Assembly (NCBI GenBank): GCA_037833965.1
Contig: AP031353.1
Span: forward strand, 15,750,501 to 15,814,500
Direction of reading: 5' to 3'
Length of the DNA stretch: 64,000 bases
From: Marchantia polymorpha subsp. ruderalis
Lineage: Eukaryota > Streptophyta > Marchantiopsida > Marchantiales > Marchantiaceae
Shown: positions 35,261-47,600 of the stretch, in pieces
Layout: each line of letters begins with the position of its first letter
Position numbering within the stretch: position 1 is the stretch's first letter
Position numbers and translations under genes: made by a program
Notes under the pieces: generated by a model
What the model saw: only the letters and a program-made list of their open reading frames with translations
Database searches by the model: none
Told to the model about the DNA's origin: nothing

Positions 35261-38200
35261 ATGGCACTTGGTGCCATGGCTCAGGAGAACGATGACCCCG
35301 ATGTTACACAGTCACTACCGGAGGCTGTCCGACTGCGATCTGATTATTTGAGGGGACAAGCCGAGTAAGTACATTGGTTTCTTGTGTAACCCCTGTTGTA
35401 TATCACAAAATGTAGACTATGTTTTTGTAAAAAACTTAAGCCAAGATCGTGTCCAGCATTCTCAGTAGATTGTTGTCCACGTTGAGTGCGATTGAGCTAT
35501 CAAGCTCTGAGCCTGAAATCCAGGCCCAGGTAGAGATATTCAGTCACATGGTATTGGTCCCCTTTCTATTACATTGGACCATACTGCATGTGTTTTGTAA
35601 GCTCAAAGTTTGCAGTAATATGTGTGCACTTTTCTCATTCAGTCTTTTTACCCTGAAGCACGTGTTGACCATATCATGCTTTTGTGCACCAGGTTATGCT
35701 GATGCTATCAGAATGAACTCAGAGGAGTATAGATAGCTGCATTCACTTTTTCTAGTGTTAATGTAGAATGTTGTGACTCAACTTAATCAGAAATCATCAT
35801 TTTGTTTTAAGAGAGCACACGTCAAATTTTCTTCTCGTTGATGATCACATCACTTTAATTGTATGAACGAAACTTCTGAAGTTCAACGAGCAAGAGTTTC
35901 TGTTGTCCACTGCTTCTCAAAAAATTAGAGCGCTAAATTGGGGTAGTCACCAGCATTCTTTATGCTCAGTTGGTTGTGGTGGTAATAAAAAGAGAGAGTC
36001 TTTCAGCTGCATTTTACAAAGAGTGAAGGCGGGAATGTGGCATATGTAATATTTTTCTGGAGCAATGTGCTAACATTACAGGTATCCTCATTTGATGCTA
36101 ATATCCGAATCCTTGTTTGGTTCACAGTCATTTGACTTTACCAGCCGTACGGCGTCTTCTAGAACGGGATCTGGGATTAAGAGCCTCCCAGTTGGATGTA
36201 CATAAAGCTCTTATTAAAAGGCTTGTAGATAAGGTAATTTTTTTCACTTTGGGGCTTGTTATTGTTTCTGCCAGCACCTGGAGAAATAGAGGTTCAAATC
36301 CCTGGTATACTTGTCTATTAGATTTTTTTGGGTATCTTAGTTGGTTTCATACCGTGTAGACTTTGAAAGCTGGTTGTTAAACGCTCCATTGTGAAGCGAT
36401 CAGCTCACACCATCAGCAGGTTTGCCAACTGTAACTACCTGACCTACGCAAACAGTTCTTGAAAGTTTTCACTTTAATGCAAATCTTTAGTCAATTATCT
36501 CATTGACGCTCGACGATACTCAACTCGTCTTGGGCAAATCTACCTCCGTGTGCCTGTTTATCTGTGCTAGGATAAATTAAATGCAGGCCTTCTTGGTAAG
36601 TCTGCTTTTCCCTTTTTCTAAGCTCAACTTAGGTATTCTTAATGTAAAAAACTTCCAGCTTTAGAAATATGACAAGAAGGTCTTCTTGTCAATCTACTTT
36701 CAGGCACGCATTTGGCTGCAGTTCTACAAGAAACTGTCATTTGTTCACAGGTTCTAAACGAGGGTGAAGACGCGAAGGTTGTCATGGATAAGCCAAGGAA
36801 GAGGAGAAAGAACACCGCACGAGTAGTGGATGATGAGGGAGAGCCAGAAAGTGCCAAAGCCCATGTTGAAAGCATTGAAAAGAAGAGAAAAATCTCGGAA
36901 GGTGTTAATGATCTCGAGGAGAAAGCAGTCCCCAATGATGACGAAGCTGCAAAGAAGTTAGATGATTCTCAAGCACCAAAGAAGGAAGGTGAAGAGGGTG
37001 AAAGTCCAGAGAATAAAGCCAAGCTAGAAGCTGTGGAGGAGAAACAAAAGGACTCCTCTCCATCTCAGCCGAATGTTGATGAGAATTCTATAAAGGAAGC
37101 TCTCATGAAACGAGCGGCTGAACTAAAATCGCGAGCAGAGTATGCCACTTACGTTGTTTATTTTTCTTCATGTTTCTTTTCCTTCATGGTGTCTTATTGT
37201 ACTTGTGGTTCATGTCATAGCCACACCGTATCTTCCGTCATTAGTCCATCTTTCAAAGAGGTTCTGTATGTGGTGTATCTGATGTATACTTCGATGCGAC
37301 GATTCATGTTTTGTTTCCTGTGCAGATCATTAACGATTACACACGTGAGGCGCCTGTTAGAAGATGATCTTGGTTTGGAACAAAATAAACTTGATGTTTT
37401 CAAACCGTTCATACGAAATCTTGTCGATGAGGTAGTTATTGTCAAAGTTTTGATTCATCTACATCCAACTGAAACTGAGATAGTAAAATAGGTCATACTT
37501 GAAGTGTAGAAGGTCCGAAGCACCTCACTTATTGGGAGAAATCCTACGTAAGGAATCCTATCGTCTCAACCTTCAAATAGTTCACCGTCCTCCCCGTCCA
37601 GTCTCATTCAACTTGGCTCTATCTGTTACTACAAGCACCGCTCAAGCGGTGCTGTGGCAGGCAGATATTGATGAGCGCATGTTGGTTTCTTTATTGTAAA
37701 TTGTGTCCTCATCATCTGTGAAACATCTCAGTCCAGCAAGTTTGATACTTTTAGATGTCCAAAATGCAGCTCGTCTAACCCGGCAATTTGCTCCAAGTTT
37801 GCGTGGGCTATGTTAGTTCTTAGACTTTCCTTCCTTGGCCGGGAATAAAAGTGCGAGCTTTCGGTTGATTTGGTGACCTTACTATCGTGTATTTGAGTTG
37901 TATATTTTCTTGATCCTCAACGTGTGAAATCTCTGCCAGACAAGTTTCCAAATTTTTTTTGTCTTAAGATTTCTTGCTTGTATTTCATACCATCTCCCGA
38001 AGCTCATGTAAACGGCTATCTTTTTTCATGTTTCAGCTCCTAGAAAGCACAACTGCTGAGAATATGAAAGCCGCTGATGAGAAAGATGATCTCGTTCAAG
38101 AAGGCAAACCCAAGAAAGGGGTTAAGGGAAAGAGCAAGAGAAAGGCGCCTAGTGTAGACTCTAGTGAGCATGGTGATAAGGGCGATGCAGGTTCATCTGG

Positions 38201-40539
38201 CAGTGAGTCTGAAGAAGCCAAGCAACCAAAGGTTTGTTAAGTCTCTTGTTGGTTCTGGCAGTTCAAGCAATTTAGTAGCTTTGATTCATACTTGCTGAAG
38301 TTGCAGTGAAGAGGATTCTGTAGCACAGATATCCTTATTTACTTGGATTTCTTAACTGCATGACAGCACGTAACTGGAGATGAGTGTGAGATATACACGG
38401 TTCTGAAATGAATGATGGTCGCTGAAGGCATTTTTCGCCCTGTTACAGCTGTTGAACATTCATGATGTTTTTGGATGGAAACCTTGCTAAAGTTTCGTAT
38501 TGACGTTTCATCATCGTTTCATCGTAGGTATCGAAGAAAAAGACTTCCACAGCGAAAAAGAAGACTGTCGAGGTGAAAAAGGCTCCCGAATCTAAAAAGC
38601 CTTTTGGCCCGAACGTCGAGAGATTGAGGGCGATTTTCAAAACAATCGATTTAGGGTACGGTTGTCATGTTTAAACTCTACGTCATTTACAATTTCAGTC
38701 TCTTTTAAAATGGATATATCTCGCACGCTTGTTTTGAATGTATGAGAGCGACATCACAATACAACCTCGCTCTGCGGGTGGCATAGTTTTCACATTCGGA
38801 ACCTATCATCGCTGATTTGAAACCCTCTTGGATTTCCTCTTTCTTTGGTCGAGTGTCGAAGGACACTCTTTGTGGAAATGACAAACCTGGGAGAACGAAC
38901 GTTTTATGTGTGAGAAATTCTGATTCAAGATTCAAAGAACAAGTTATCATCAAGTTTTACTTCTATCTTCGCCTGCCTCTTCATCTCATCTTACTGCACT
39001 TTCATCTCAGCCGGTATCTACCTGGACCGCCCAGGCAGGGTGAGGATCCTTTGGTCTGCAGAATGTGAAAGCCAAATACTAGTAATTACAGTTCCAAGAG
39101 TTTACTGACATCACAGCAAGCACAGAGTCTGTTCGCTTCTTAGCTCTTGGAACTTATTCTCATGTTGATGCTTACCAAGAACAGACCATGGCACTGGACG
39201 TTCCTAGTCGGAGTGCTATCGTTGAGTTGGGCCTGTGCGGTCCTCTATGGTCATAAATGGTGGTCACTATCCCAATAAGTTGCCTCTTCTCTGCTCTGGC
39301 TGTTATCTGTTGTGTTTGTTAAGTTGGTTGTCTTAGACTTGAATCTGAGGACCGCGCGCATGCAGATTGTCGTGATACGAAGGCTAATATGTTGTTTAGG
39401 GCTACACTTGACAACCTTAGGTTTTCTAAACGAAGTTTTTATGATTGCAGGATTCCTCCATCTGCTTATGCGAAAGCGAAACAGGCTCCTGAGGATGAGC
39501 GAGATGATGTGCTGTGTAAGGAATTGGAAACTCTTCTAGGGAAAGTAGGTTGCCCGCCCAATCCTTCTCAGCAAGGTACGTGTTGATTCAATGTTCAAGG
39601 CCTCCATCATTACTTCTTCTGCTGACATATCTGTTTAATGAAGGGCTCATAGCCCTCGGTTTTTGTTTCTGTTTTTCCTTCTGATGCCTTTCTTCTTCGG
39701 CGGAACTACCTTTTCTCATTGTTATCTCCTTTCTCTATGAGCTACTTGTTCAATAGAGGATGAAGTAGATGGGATACCCTCTTCATCCTGATATATTTTT
39801 TCCTCTCTTTAAGATAATTCTCCAATGAAGTATCAAGGTCTTTCCTCCCTCCCCAAACTCACTTTTTCTTTCAAGACATGATTCGAATGATGTAGGAAGG
39901 GCTCCAACTTTTATAAAAAAAAAATGTATTCCCCAGCGTGCGGACCTGTGGATTAGAAATTAGCATAGAGGTTCCTGGAAATTTGATGTGCACATCTTTA
40001 CATCAAGAAGAACAGACAACGTTGGACCATGTAGATATATCTAAGGTCATCATTTTATATCACTTTTGGAGAAACTCTTAAGTATATGTCAACTCCGGAC
40101 TGCAGATATCAGGAAAGTCAAGGCACAGTTAAGGAAGAAGAAGGACCTGGATGGTATCGACAATACCAATATTGTGTCGGAACCAAGACGGAACAGGGCT
40201 TCCGCAAACAGCTGGTTTACGCCAAAGCCTAATAGATACCTACAGGATGAGAAGAAAAGTGAGAAGAAAAGTGAGAAGAAAATAGTCAAAACCCCTGAAG
40301 ATGAAGGTAAGAATCAAAATATTCGTTCCACCTTTGTCTTCGTAGCTTTGTTTTTAAAAGTGTGAAGTTATGTCGTTGATCTTAGTAGCGATTTTCACCG
40401 TCTCCTTTTTCTGAAAACATTATATATGCCCATGTATATTCGATGTGCCTTGATGTTGAACTATTCTTCTTGATTTTCTTGTTGGCCAGAACCAGATGAA
40501 GAGGGGAAACCAAAAGTCACGGGACGAATGGACGATTAG
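35261..40539 (+). CDS. HIRIP3/CHZ-type histone chaperone with two DEK_C domains
   Basis: Likely nuclear: the CHZ motif binds H2A-H2B or H2A.Z-H2B dimers (family knowledge). Exons: 35261-35364, 36128-36233, 36751-37139, 37326-37431, 38037-38231, 38528-38655, 39451-39575, 40106-40306, 40490-40539. Phases agree, giving 467 residues. Residues 35-70 (LPAVRRLLERDLGL, LDVHKALIKRLVDK) and 200-235 (ITHVRRLLEDDLGL, LDVFKPFIRNLVDE) are two DEK_C-like helical domains. Acidic and Lys-rich linkers follow (KPRKRRKN; KKKTSTAKKK), then the CHZ-like region: NVERLRAIFKTIDLGIPPS, a helix (LCKELETLLGKVG), and LRKKKDLDGIDNTNIV. The short tail is Lys/Glu-rich. The domain order resembles the plant HIRIP3-like proteins with ...ADSLTFEGVRRLLEKDLG starts that I recall from Arabidopsis. 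An alternative exon at 35457-35529 is open, but its phase conflicts with exon 2. Confidence 0.9.
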
Positions 40540-41264
40540 TTGGCCTCTTTTCTCATCGTATTATCAATTCTATATTTGTCCTGGACCTGTAATCGTGTCT
40601 TGGAGAATGAGAAGGTGAAAGTCCTCCTCCATTATTATCGTGGCCTGTGGCCTGTGGCCTGTTTGAGGGCTTAAGATACTGGAAGAAAGCATAAAGCGTG
40701 TACTCTAGGGGTATTTGCCCTGCCCGAGAAGCCTGTCGCACACAGGATGTAGACGGGAAGAGTTTTGACCTGGGTGGTGTAACGTGGTTAGTTAGTCTTG
40801 TAGGTCAAACTTTCTTTTTTCTTCTGTACTGCGGCAACAGAGCTCTCAACAGACACGAATCTTGGATGGCACGTCTGCCGATTCACCAACGCATCCAAAA
40901 CTACTGGAGAATGAGAATTTTGTCACTTTTCGGTATCAAGATAAATGGTGTTGCTCCCTTATGTAAATTTGGGGAGAGCGGGAGGCTTTACTCCCTTCAG
41001 TAAGATGCTTTTCAAGCGAGCCATGCTACTGGTATACTATGAAAGACAGTCACTTATGTTAACAACTGTTCTCCCATTCGTTACATGAAGCTCCTTGTCG
41101 CACCAATGAACATGGCTGTCACTTCTCGACTCATCGACTGAGGGCATTTCACGTCAGCATATGGCTGCCACCAATTTTCACCCTAATACAAAATACATCG
41201 TTGGCCCCTTGGTCTCCACCTCACAAACAGAGGGTCAAGTGTCGGAATAGCATGTGAGAACGTT
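40540..41264. other. 3' flank of the histone chaperone gene
   Basis: Likely 3' untranslated region followed by intergenic DNA. GTGGCCT units are repeated three times at about 40639-40661. No gene is supported. Confidence 0.45.
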
Positions 41265-41574
41265 GCAGAAGCTCCGGGTTACTTCTGAAAAGTGGACTAC
41301 ACCAAGCACACGGAAGTGTACACCAAGTGAAACATGCTGGTTACCAAAAGTGTGTACTAATAATGCGAAGTTAACGTATATGTAGATCTTAAATCTAATA
41401 TGAATAACTTGTACCAATTGCAGAAGCTCCGGGTTACTTCTGAAAAGTGGACTACACCAAGCACGCGGAAGTGTACACCAAGTGAAACATGCTGGTTACC
41501 AAAAGTGTATATTAATAATGTGAAGTTAACGTACACGTAGATCTTAAATCTAATATGAATAACTTATCCCAATT
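41265..41574 (+). repeat. Tandem duplication, two 155-bp units
   Basis: Unit 1 is 41265-41419 and unit 2 is 41420-41574. Both begin GCAGAAGCTCCGGGTTAC and end with a TGAATAACTT...CCAATT block; they differ at only about ten positions, so the duplication is recent. No coding frame runs through both. Confidence 0.9.
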
Positions 41575-41652
41575 AGTAATGCAGCTATTTATGAGTGAAT
41601 TGTTAAATAAACCACACACGAGTGAGCACCACAGACCACACCACGACATCAT

Positions 41653-41808
41653 CATCTCTCACTTAGAAGTACACACCCACACTCACTCGTTACTCTCAGA
41701 TACGGTCGCTCTACGACCATACTACAGTGCGCGCAAGAAAGTCATCTCTCACTTAGAAGTACACACCCACACTCACTCGTTACTCTCACATACTATCGCT
41801 CTATCTTC
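41653..41808 (+). repeat. Direct repeat, 90-bp period
   Basis: CATCTCTCACTTAGAAGTAC at 41653 recurs at 41743 and stays near-identical for about 57 bases (through CACTCACTCGTTACTCTCA) before diverging. It directly follows the 155-bp tandem pair, so the whole 41.26-41.81 kb stretch has grown by local duplication. Confidence 0.85.
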
Positions 41809-41879
41809 CGCTCATCTCCGCAACGGATCAAATGGAAGACGTGCACTTAACAGATCATCAATTTTCACTCGATCTTGAC

Positions 41880-44500
41880 ATTATATTCTCCAAGTGTGAG
41901 GTCTTCGCCCTCGACACACATCCAAAATCATGTGGTGTGTGGTGTATTTAGTAAAACGTGTGATATATTTTCATATTGATATTTATGACATCTTTTTTTT
42001 ACATTGTTTAGATTTGAGAGAATTACATTAAATTCTAAAATATAGAAACAAAATAATTAATATTCAGCTTTTCAATCTTCTTTTCAAATAAACCTCAATA
42101 ATTGTGAATAATTCATATTTTTTGGATGACTCATGCGTATTTTCAAGATATACATGTATTTCAAGAATTTTCAACTTAAGAATTAAAAAGTATTGTATAA
42201 TATTTCGAATGTGTAAAATGAATTTTTTTCATGATGATGATCTTCCAAAATGTATATATAGATCTCGATCTATATTCATTTGTTCATTATTCGTTCATTT
42301 GTAAGATAGTTGTAAAACTAAATTACTTGTGATGTATATCATTTTCATGTTGAGTTGTTAAATTTGAATATATTTGATGCATAACTCTATTTAAGAGATG
42401 TGAATTTTGAGCAAAAAAGTTTCTTCATATATCATCTTAGTTATACCTGCGTACAAAATAAAGAGAAAGAGTCACAACACATGAATTCAAATCTTACAAA
42501 ATGAAAATTGATCATAAAAGATAAGTATTATCTCAGATTCAATTTCGGAAATATTATAAAAAATATTGAATATGAAACAAATGTTTTCCAGTATGTATCA
42601 AAGGTCAAGAGAAATATATATTTTAATTTTGGAAAGAGATTTCCTAAATTTGTGATATAAAATGGCATGGATGGATTTCTAATAACATAGATTGATATTA
42701 TCATTTAACAATATTACCGCAAAATTCAAATTGATGTCTTAAATAGGTATGTGAAATATGATGATTTTCAAACACGTTGGCATTTTACACATCTATATGC
42801 AATTTAAACATATTTGGATTTAAAATTCAAGATATAATTAAAATTATATCTATTAATACTATATTAATTTGAGTTAATGTATTGTTAACATCATTTTATA
42901 CTTTTCATCAAGATGTAAATTTCATCTCATCAACATAAATCATAATTCATAATTCATATTGATTTAATTCCATGTCATGAAGCTTTATCATCAAGTTGTG
43001 CATTCAAGCTTACTTATTATTAAAAATAAAATAGAATCAATTGTCAAAATATTTATAAATTTAATTAAATTGCATCAATTCCTTATTTGATGATTGAATT
43101 TTGATGAAAATTAAATTTTCAGATTTGATAAGATGTAAAAGTTGAAACAATCAAAATAAATTATTTTATTGTCAAATTTGCACAAACTATTTTTCTTATC
43201 ATATTTCATCATTTTGAGTGCATGTTGTTCAAAGATATGTTATCAAAGATATCTTATTTGATAGATATTAAGAAAACACACTTACATTAAATACAATCAG
43301 AGAAAACTATGAATAGTATCACTATTGTTATGGATAAAGCTTTAGATTCTATTTTCTCCTGTAGATACTTTCGATTCCCTTAACTGAAGTAGCGCCTATT
43401 TTTCAAATTGTTGCTCGTTTGATATCATCTTTATATTGACTGATCTTTTTTCCTATTATACTTTGTGCTTTTTTAGCGTAACATCATAGTTTCAATGATT
43501 TCCCTCTTTATTACAACTCTAATATAAGTAAGAAAATGCTAGTATAAAATTGCATAACTAGATAGTGTCATTTCTTTGTCTTTGCGTTGTTTTAGTCTTT
43601 GGTATCTATTGAAGAACAATCCACCGAATAACTTCATATTCATTGGACACATAAGGATGAGAACAAGTGCTAAATTAATCCAAGCTGTGAGCTTGCAATG
43701 AATTTCAAAGAGAGAGGGAATTCAATACTCTATGCTAATAGCTAGCCACATTAATCCTTCATATATACCACGTTGACTTCAGATTCAACGAAACAAATAA
43801 CTCAATTATGGATGATATTGAAATGCTGACCTTGACCTCTACCTCCAAATACTTGTGAGATTCACAGCAGGGATAACACATTAGAAAATGTTTATAGATT
43901 TGCAAAATTGCTGAAAATAGCAGCAATTTTGCAAAAATGATCGATACTCATGAGCGTTCGGATCGAATGTATTTACCGACCTGTCTTCCGAGACGTTGTC
44001 AATAACCAGCAGCCCATGTAACACTTAGTCACTGGGCCTGGCATGGTCTGAAGTGGCACAAGTCCAATGATTCGTTGGGGGATTATTGTCAAAAATTGAA
44101 GAGAACAGAGACTTTAACACAACAGCAGTAGATCCGAAGCAAGGCATGCAGGAAGGCAGACACGGTCGGGCTTCTGCTGCTGACTTTGCTAATGACAGTA
44201 GTGGGTGTTTAATTATTCCATTTTGTGAAGTGGACTGCTCTGCTCTGCTCTGAGTCGAGTCGGTGGTTTGTTACTCTGCTTTCTGGATGAAGATTAAGCT
44301 CTCAGGAATCTGCTTTTCTGGCCGCTTGCCTCTTTTCCCGACGTTGACAGCAATTTGCTCATCCGACTTACAGTGATCGCATAACCTGCTCTCGAGTGAA
44401 TGCTGTACGAATGTGAGTCGGGAAGCTCAGTGCAGTTCAATCCATTTCCGAAATTGTGCTGGAGAGTAGACGGTGTTCAAATTTGGACCTCTCCGACAGC
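41880..44500. other. AT-rich DNA and 5' flank of the UFSP2 gene
   Basis: From 41950 to 43500 the sequence is AT-rich without a supported feature. A hairpin with 15-bp arms lies at 43899-43913 and 43921-43935 (TTTGCAAAATTGCTG, 7-nt loop). From about 44000 the GC rises toward the UFSP2 leader; the promoter should be between 44000 and 44680. Confidence 0.5.
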
Positions 44501-44686
44501 CGTAATGTGCTTTCGGTCATGAACCTTGACCTTCACAGAAGATCTTACAGGGAGAGTGAATTGGAAAAGAAGCGATCATTTATTGGCGAAGGTGTCTGTG
44601 TATGAGAGGCCATTTGACAAGAGTACAACTACATAGGCACCTGATCGCGAGAAGAGAGGACGCAGGAAAGGGGAGCCGCAGGTGCA

Positions 44687-47600
44687 ATGGGTCCAGTGGT
44701 ACGGATTTTGTGCCCACTGAGTCTTTTAGAAGGCGATCGTTTGCTGTGGTTGGTGGGCTCTCCGAGCCTGCCTTTGACAATTCTCTCTGCCCTCCGTTGT
44801 GTGAAATTTGCGAGCGATACCGGCGAACCAGATTTGTCGAGTGAAGCAGGTTGGTTCTCGATTTTTGTTCTATTCGTTAGCCGAATGTAGATTATTTCTG
44901 TAGTTAATGCCAACTGCTTAGATGGTTTGTTTGCGACCTTCTCAGGCCAGTCTTTTGAAAGTAATGCGTTTGATGAAAGCATTATCTAGCAAGCATCTCA
45001 GCCCCCATGCGATTGATTGTCGCATGTGTCAGACGAATTACAGTTTATCGTACCGAGAGGTCTGGAGATTTTGGGGGCAATTGTCGTCGATGATGGTGGT
45101 CCTGAAGGTGTACAGAAAGCTGGAGAGTATGCTCTCAAGATGAGAAGTATGTTGGGACAATCTGCCGCTTCAGCAAAATCGGTTGACGTTATTTCTGGTA
45201 TTTCAGTTGATGCTAGTGGAAATGTGGAGTACCACTTGTATCAACCGGGAGAGCCTCCCAATATAGAGTTACTGGAGATCAATCAAAATTCAAATGATTT
45301 TGATGCCACTGTATGGAGGAACCTGAGTCTGCTGTATTGCCAAATGGAATTCAATGTACCCTTGTACTTATCCGCCACACCGAATGCATCAGGTTTGTCT
45401 GACTTATTCTTGCAGCAAATTTTTTGTCGAATTTTAAGCGGTTGTGTACTAAAGCAGAGATGTGGATTGATTGGAGATTCGTATCCAATGACTAAATACC
45501 GTTCAGAGCTCTTTATAAGCATTCTTTCTTTCATCTTAACCTGCGCGTGTACTTGCTTTAACCTATTTGTATTTTTCATTCATATTCTATCTCCTCTGAC
45601 TTCTGAGCCTGATACACGTTTCATCGTTCCTCCACCTCTGCTCATCATTACGTTTGGTGCAGATTACACAGCACAACTTGTAGATGCAGTGGAACACATA
45701 ATGGGAGACTTAAAAAGCTCAAGGGTAGTGTTATTGGCCAAAGGTTCGTCTGCTAAGGCTCTCAAGCAAGGCGTGGTGCTGATTCAACCATTTAATCAGT
45801 TGAAAGTCCAGCGGGAGACAGCCCAGGGAATTAGTGGCGATACGAGAAAAGAAGGCGTACAACAAAGCTCCCTATGTTCTGACTTGAGTCAACCTCCATC
45901 TTTTTTCACAACTTCGTCCGGCGTTCAGGTAAACCTTCACAACAACGTTCTTAGACAAAGCGAATTATCTAGCTGTGAACGATTTTTATACAAGTCTTTT
46001 TGCCTCATGGATTCGCAACTGGATTGTAACCAAAACCGTGGTGCATAGCAAACACACCAAGACGCTCTGGGTTTGATGGTGTGTACTGCAGAAAAAAAGT
46101 CATTCTTTCTCCAAGAGTAAGATAAAGTAGTTACTGAGAAAATATTATTTTATGAGATTCGGAGCTGTAGATGGTTGGAGGAGTTATGTAGTCGCATTAA
46201 TCTTGTTCCCTTTTGATAGTCATTTCATGAAATTTGATCAATTGGTACTAACGAATAAGCTCTCTTTCTTGTACTATTGACTTGAGAGTATAATCTGTAC
46301 TTTTCAAATGTTACTGGTGAGGATTATCCTGTTGAGTCTAGTGATACGTCCTCAGGGAAAAACGATCCGTGGTGGCTGAACGTTTAATGCTTTTAATAGT
46401 TCGTTCTGTGCAGCTACCAGAGCCAGTAGAGCTGACGATAATGTTACAACAGTCCAGCATTGCTAATGGAAAAGTCACAGCCCCAGTCGTTCAGTTTGTA
46501 CCAGGTGTGTATAAGAACTCTCAGAGACTGGCATGTAGCTAATTGTGCAGTTCTGTTTATTATCATGCATCAACAATGCTTTTGGAATCTATCTTCGTGT
46601 CTACTGAGCTGGACATAATTTTTGTGAATTGTGTTCAGTAGTACTAGACCAGTAGTATATTTATTCATACTTAAGGCTGCCAAGTTTTTTGAATCCAAAG
46701 AAAATATATGTTCTATGTATAGCAACTGTAGTGAGCCTCATTAGGCTGATGTGCATTGTCGTGAGCTGCAGCAGCGGAGAATGCAACCACTGTCCAAATA
46801 TTGAAGTTAAGCATGGCTGTTGTGTGCATGGGAGGCAGTCAAATGCCGCTAGTGGATGCTGCAACAGATTTAATCTTGCCAGCACTTCGTGACCAACTTG
46901 CGGCCATGAAAAGAGTTGCAATGAAGAACACGGCACACAAAGCAGAGGTAAGACTTCACACATTCCGTAGGTTGTGCCTAACCTTGCTTGTTTTGCTCAA
47001 CAAGGACTTTAGACCAACCTATTTTGTGGAGACTATATTTTTCCCAATCTTGTTTCTGCTGTTTTCCTTGACTAATCAGGTTCTTTTAGTTCGAATGCTG
47101 GCAAGATTACATTTAGCAAATTTTCGCTTTATTACATTGAATTGGATTCGTACTTCTTAGAAAGTTGTACGAAACGTCACAGATGGATTGTCTAAGATAT
47201 AAGAATGATAAGTAAGATTGAACTACTAAGATTTAATAATGATATGAAAAACCAAATGTTTTGTCTATTATAGTTCTACCTGTCTTTTACGAAACCGTCT
47301 TCGATAATAATCTTTCTTTTGATTTCTGACTCGGTAATGGCTGTATCGAGTAGTAGAGTTCGCATAGCTCGTGGGGAACCTGTTGAATACAATTTGAACT
47401 TTTCTCTTGGGTATTTTGGTGTAGGTATGCTCTTATCAATTTTGTCCTCCAGGATGGCTGCATCCAGTCACAGCCATATATGACCTTAGCCATGGTGAAA
47501 CGGAATTGGCATTGGGTAAGTGATGCTAAAGACTGTGGAGCTTCACTCGAGGTTTTTGCTGGAATTTGATCTCAAGAATAAAGGAAGAAGAAATCCTCCG

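Noticed and set aside
36285-36310. T-loop-like GAGGTTCAAATCC, possible tRNA
   Set aside because: No matching acceptor stem, D-loop or anticodon arm in the preceding 60-70 bases; it lies in an intron.
41555-41878. 107-residue frame across the 90-bp repeat
   Set aside because: Low-complexity HTHTHS-type translation produced by CACACTCACTC repeats; not a credible protein.
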